Source of the DNA: Stercorarius parasiticus | Lineage: Eukaryota > Chordata > Aves > Charadriiformes > Stercorariidae | Length of the DNA: 64,000 nucleotides | Assembly: GCA_013396915.1 (NCBI GenBank) | Contig: VWZL01002824.1 | Location: 1 to 64,000 of the forward strand | Reading direction: 5' to 3' | Part shown: positions 63,517-64,000 of the stretch, piece after piece | How the letters are laid out: each line of letters opens with the position of its first letter | Position numbering within the stretch: position 1 is the first letter of the stretch | The notes under the pieces: model-generated | Database searches by the model: none | Told to the model about the DNA's origin: nothing | Seen by the model: the letters and a program-made list of their open reading frames with translations, nothing else | Translations under genes and position numbers: made by a program

Positions 63517-64000
63517 CTAAAATGAGAAGCAGTCATCAGCAATTAGTCTTTCCTGTAGCCCACCACCACTCCCTCCACCCTTCTTCCAGATTTTGGGATC
63601 TATTCAGCTCTTGCTAAAGGAAAATAACCAGCTACCCAGGGTGCTTCAATAGCATGGTGGAAGAGGAACAAGTCTGGGAGTCAGGAATTCCTGAGGTTTT
63701 AAATGCTTAAGAGCTAACAGAGAACAAAAAGCTCTGTGCCCTTGGCTCACTCAGGCAACCAATAGGCTGTGTTCGTTACTGGGACTGTGCCATCAGCATG
63801 GAGTTTCTGGCAACAGACATACTAAGTTTTCTCTGCTTTCATTGCTTGCTTCCCAACTCAGAGCCACGATGAGAACTGAGACATCCAGTAGTGCTGGACC
63901 ACTAGACCAGTGTCTTGTGACTGGGCACACCCACCTGGTGCTCCTCACTCTGTAAGGCTTGGCCCCTGCACGGCCTCAGCCCAGAAGTCAGAGGCTCCAC
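63517..64000. other. DNMBP intron to the window edge
   Basis: No exon encoding the beginning of SH3-1 is seen. The start of DNMBP must lie to the right of the window. Confidence 0.6.

Overview
The window is nuclear DNA from a sauropsid, almost certainly a bird. It holds compact intron-containing vertebrate genes with GT-AG introns, and several CR1-type LINE fragments on both strands. The gene order ENTPD7 - COX15 - CUTC - ABCC2 - DNMBP is, from memory, that of human 10q24.2. Introns are short: ABCC2 fits 32 coding exons into about 17.3 kb. I built the exon models by hand from splice signals, reading phase and remembered family sequences; no alignment was run.

Layout. 56-3600 (+): the 3' nine coding exons of ENTPD7, with the 5' part off the left edge, and its 3'UTR to about 4.6 kb or 5.2 kb. 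5.3-7.05 kb (-): a complete three-exon V-ATPase subunit e gene most like ATP6V0E2, tail to tail with ENTPD7. 7.3-11.56 kb (-): complete eight-exon COX15. 11592-11934: a run of N that hides the COX15/CUTC head-to-head promoter and the first exon(s) of CUTC. 12.3-16.5 kb (+): the remaining six CUTC exons. 16.5-20.57 kb: intergenic, with a degraded CR1 LINE. 20575-37830 (+): complete ABCC2 (MRP2), 32 exons, 1552 codons. 38.3-39.05 kb: short intergenic stretch between convergent 3' ends. 39.05-64.0 kb (-): DNMBP (Tuba) without its first SH3 exon, which lies beyond the right edge.

Biology. ENTPD7 is an endomembrane nucleotidase. The V-ATPase e subunit belongs to the proton-pump membrane sector. 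COX15 makes heme A for cytochrome oxidase in mitochondria. CUTC is a CutC-family copper-homeostasis protein. ABCC2 is the apical conjugate export pump. DNMBP is a Cdc42 GEF scaffold linking dynamin and actin at junctions. They are neighbours by synteny and do not form a pathway, although COX15 and CUTC share a head-to-head promoter and both touch copper/cytochrome-oxidase biology.

The most interesting part is the 12.8 kb DNMBP intron between the SH3 exon (ending 60904) and the DH-start exon (48108). Three open segments inside it end at usable splice donors in the same phase (phase 1) as the constitutive exon, so each could supply an alternative N-terminus to the DH-BAR-SH3 half. One (56784-57942) is a 386-codon open frame holding a 16-residue Tyr/Arg/Glu/Gly-rich tandem repeat. 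One (donor at 48485) lies in a CpG-rich block just upstream of the DH exon. One (50240-50424) encodes a helical-looking segment. DNMBP also contains a clear 18-nt microexon.
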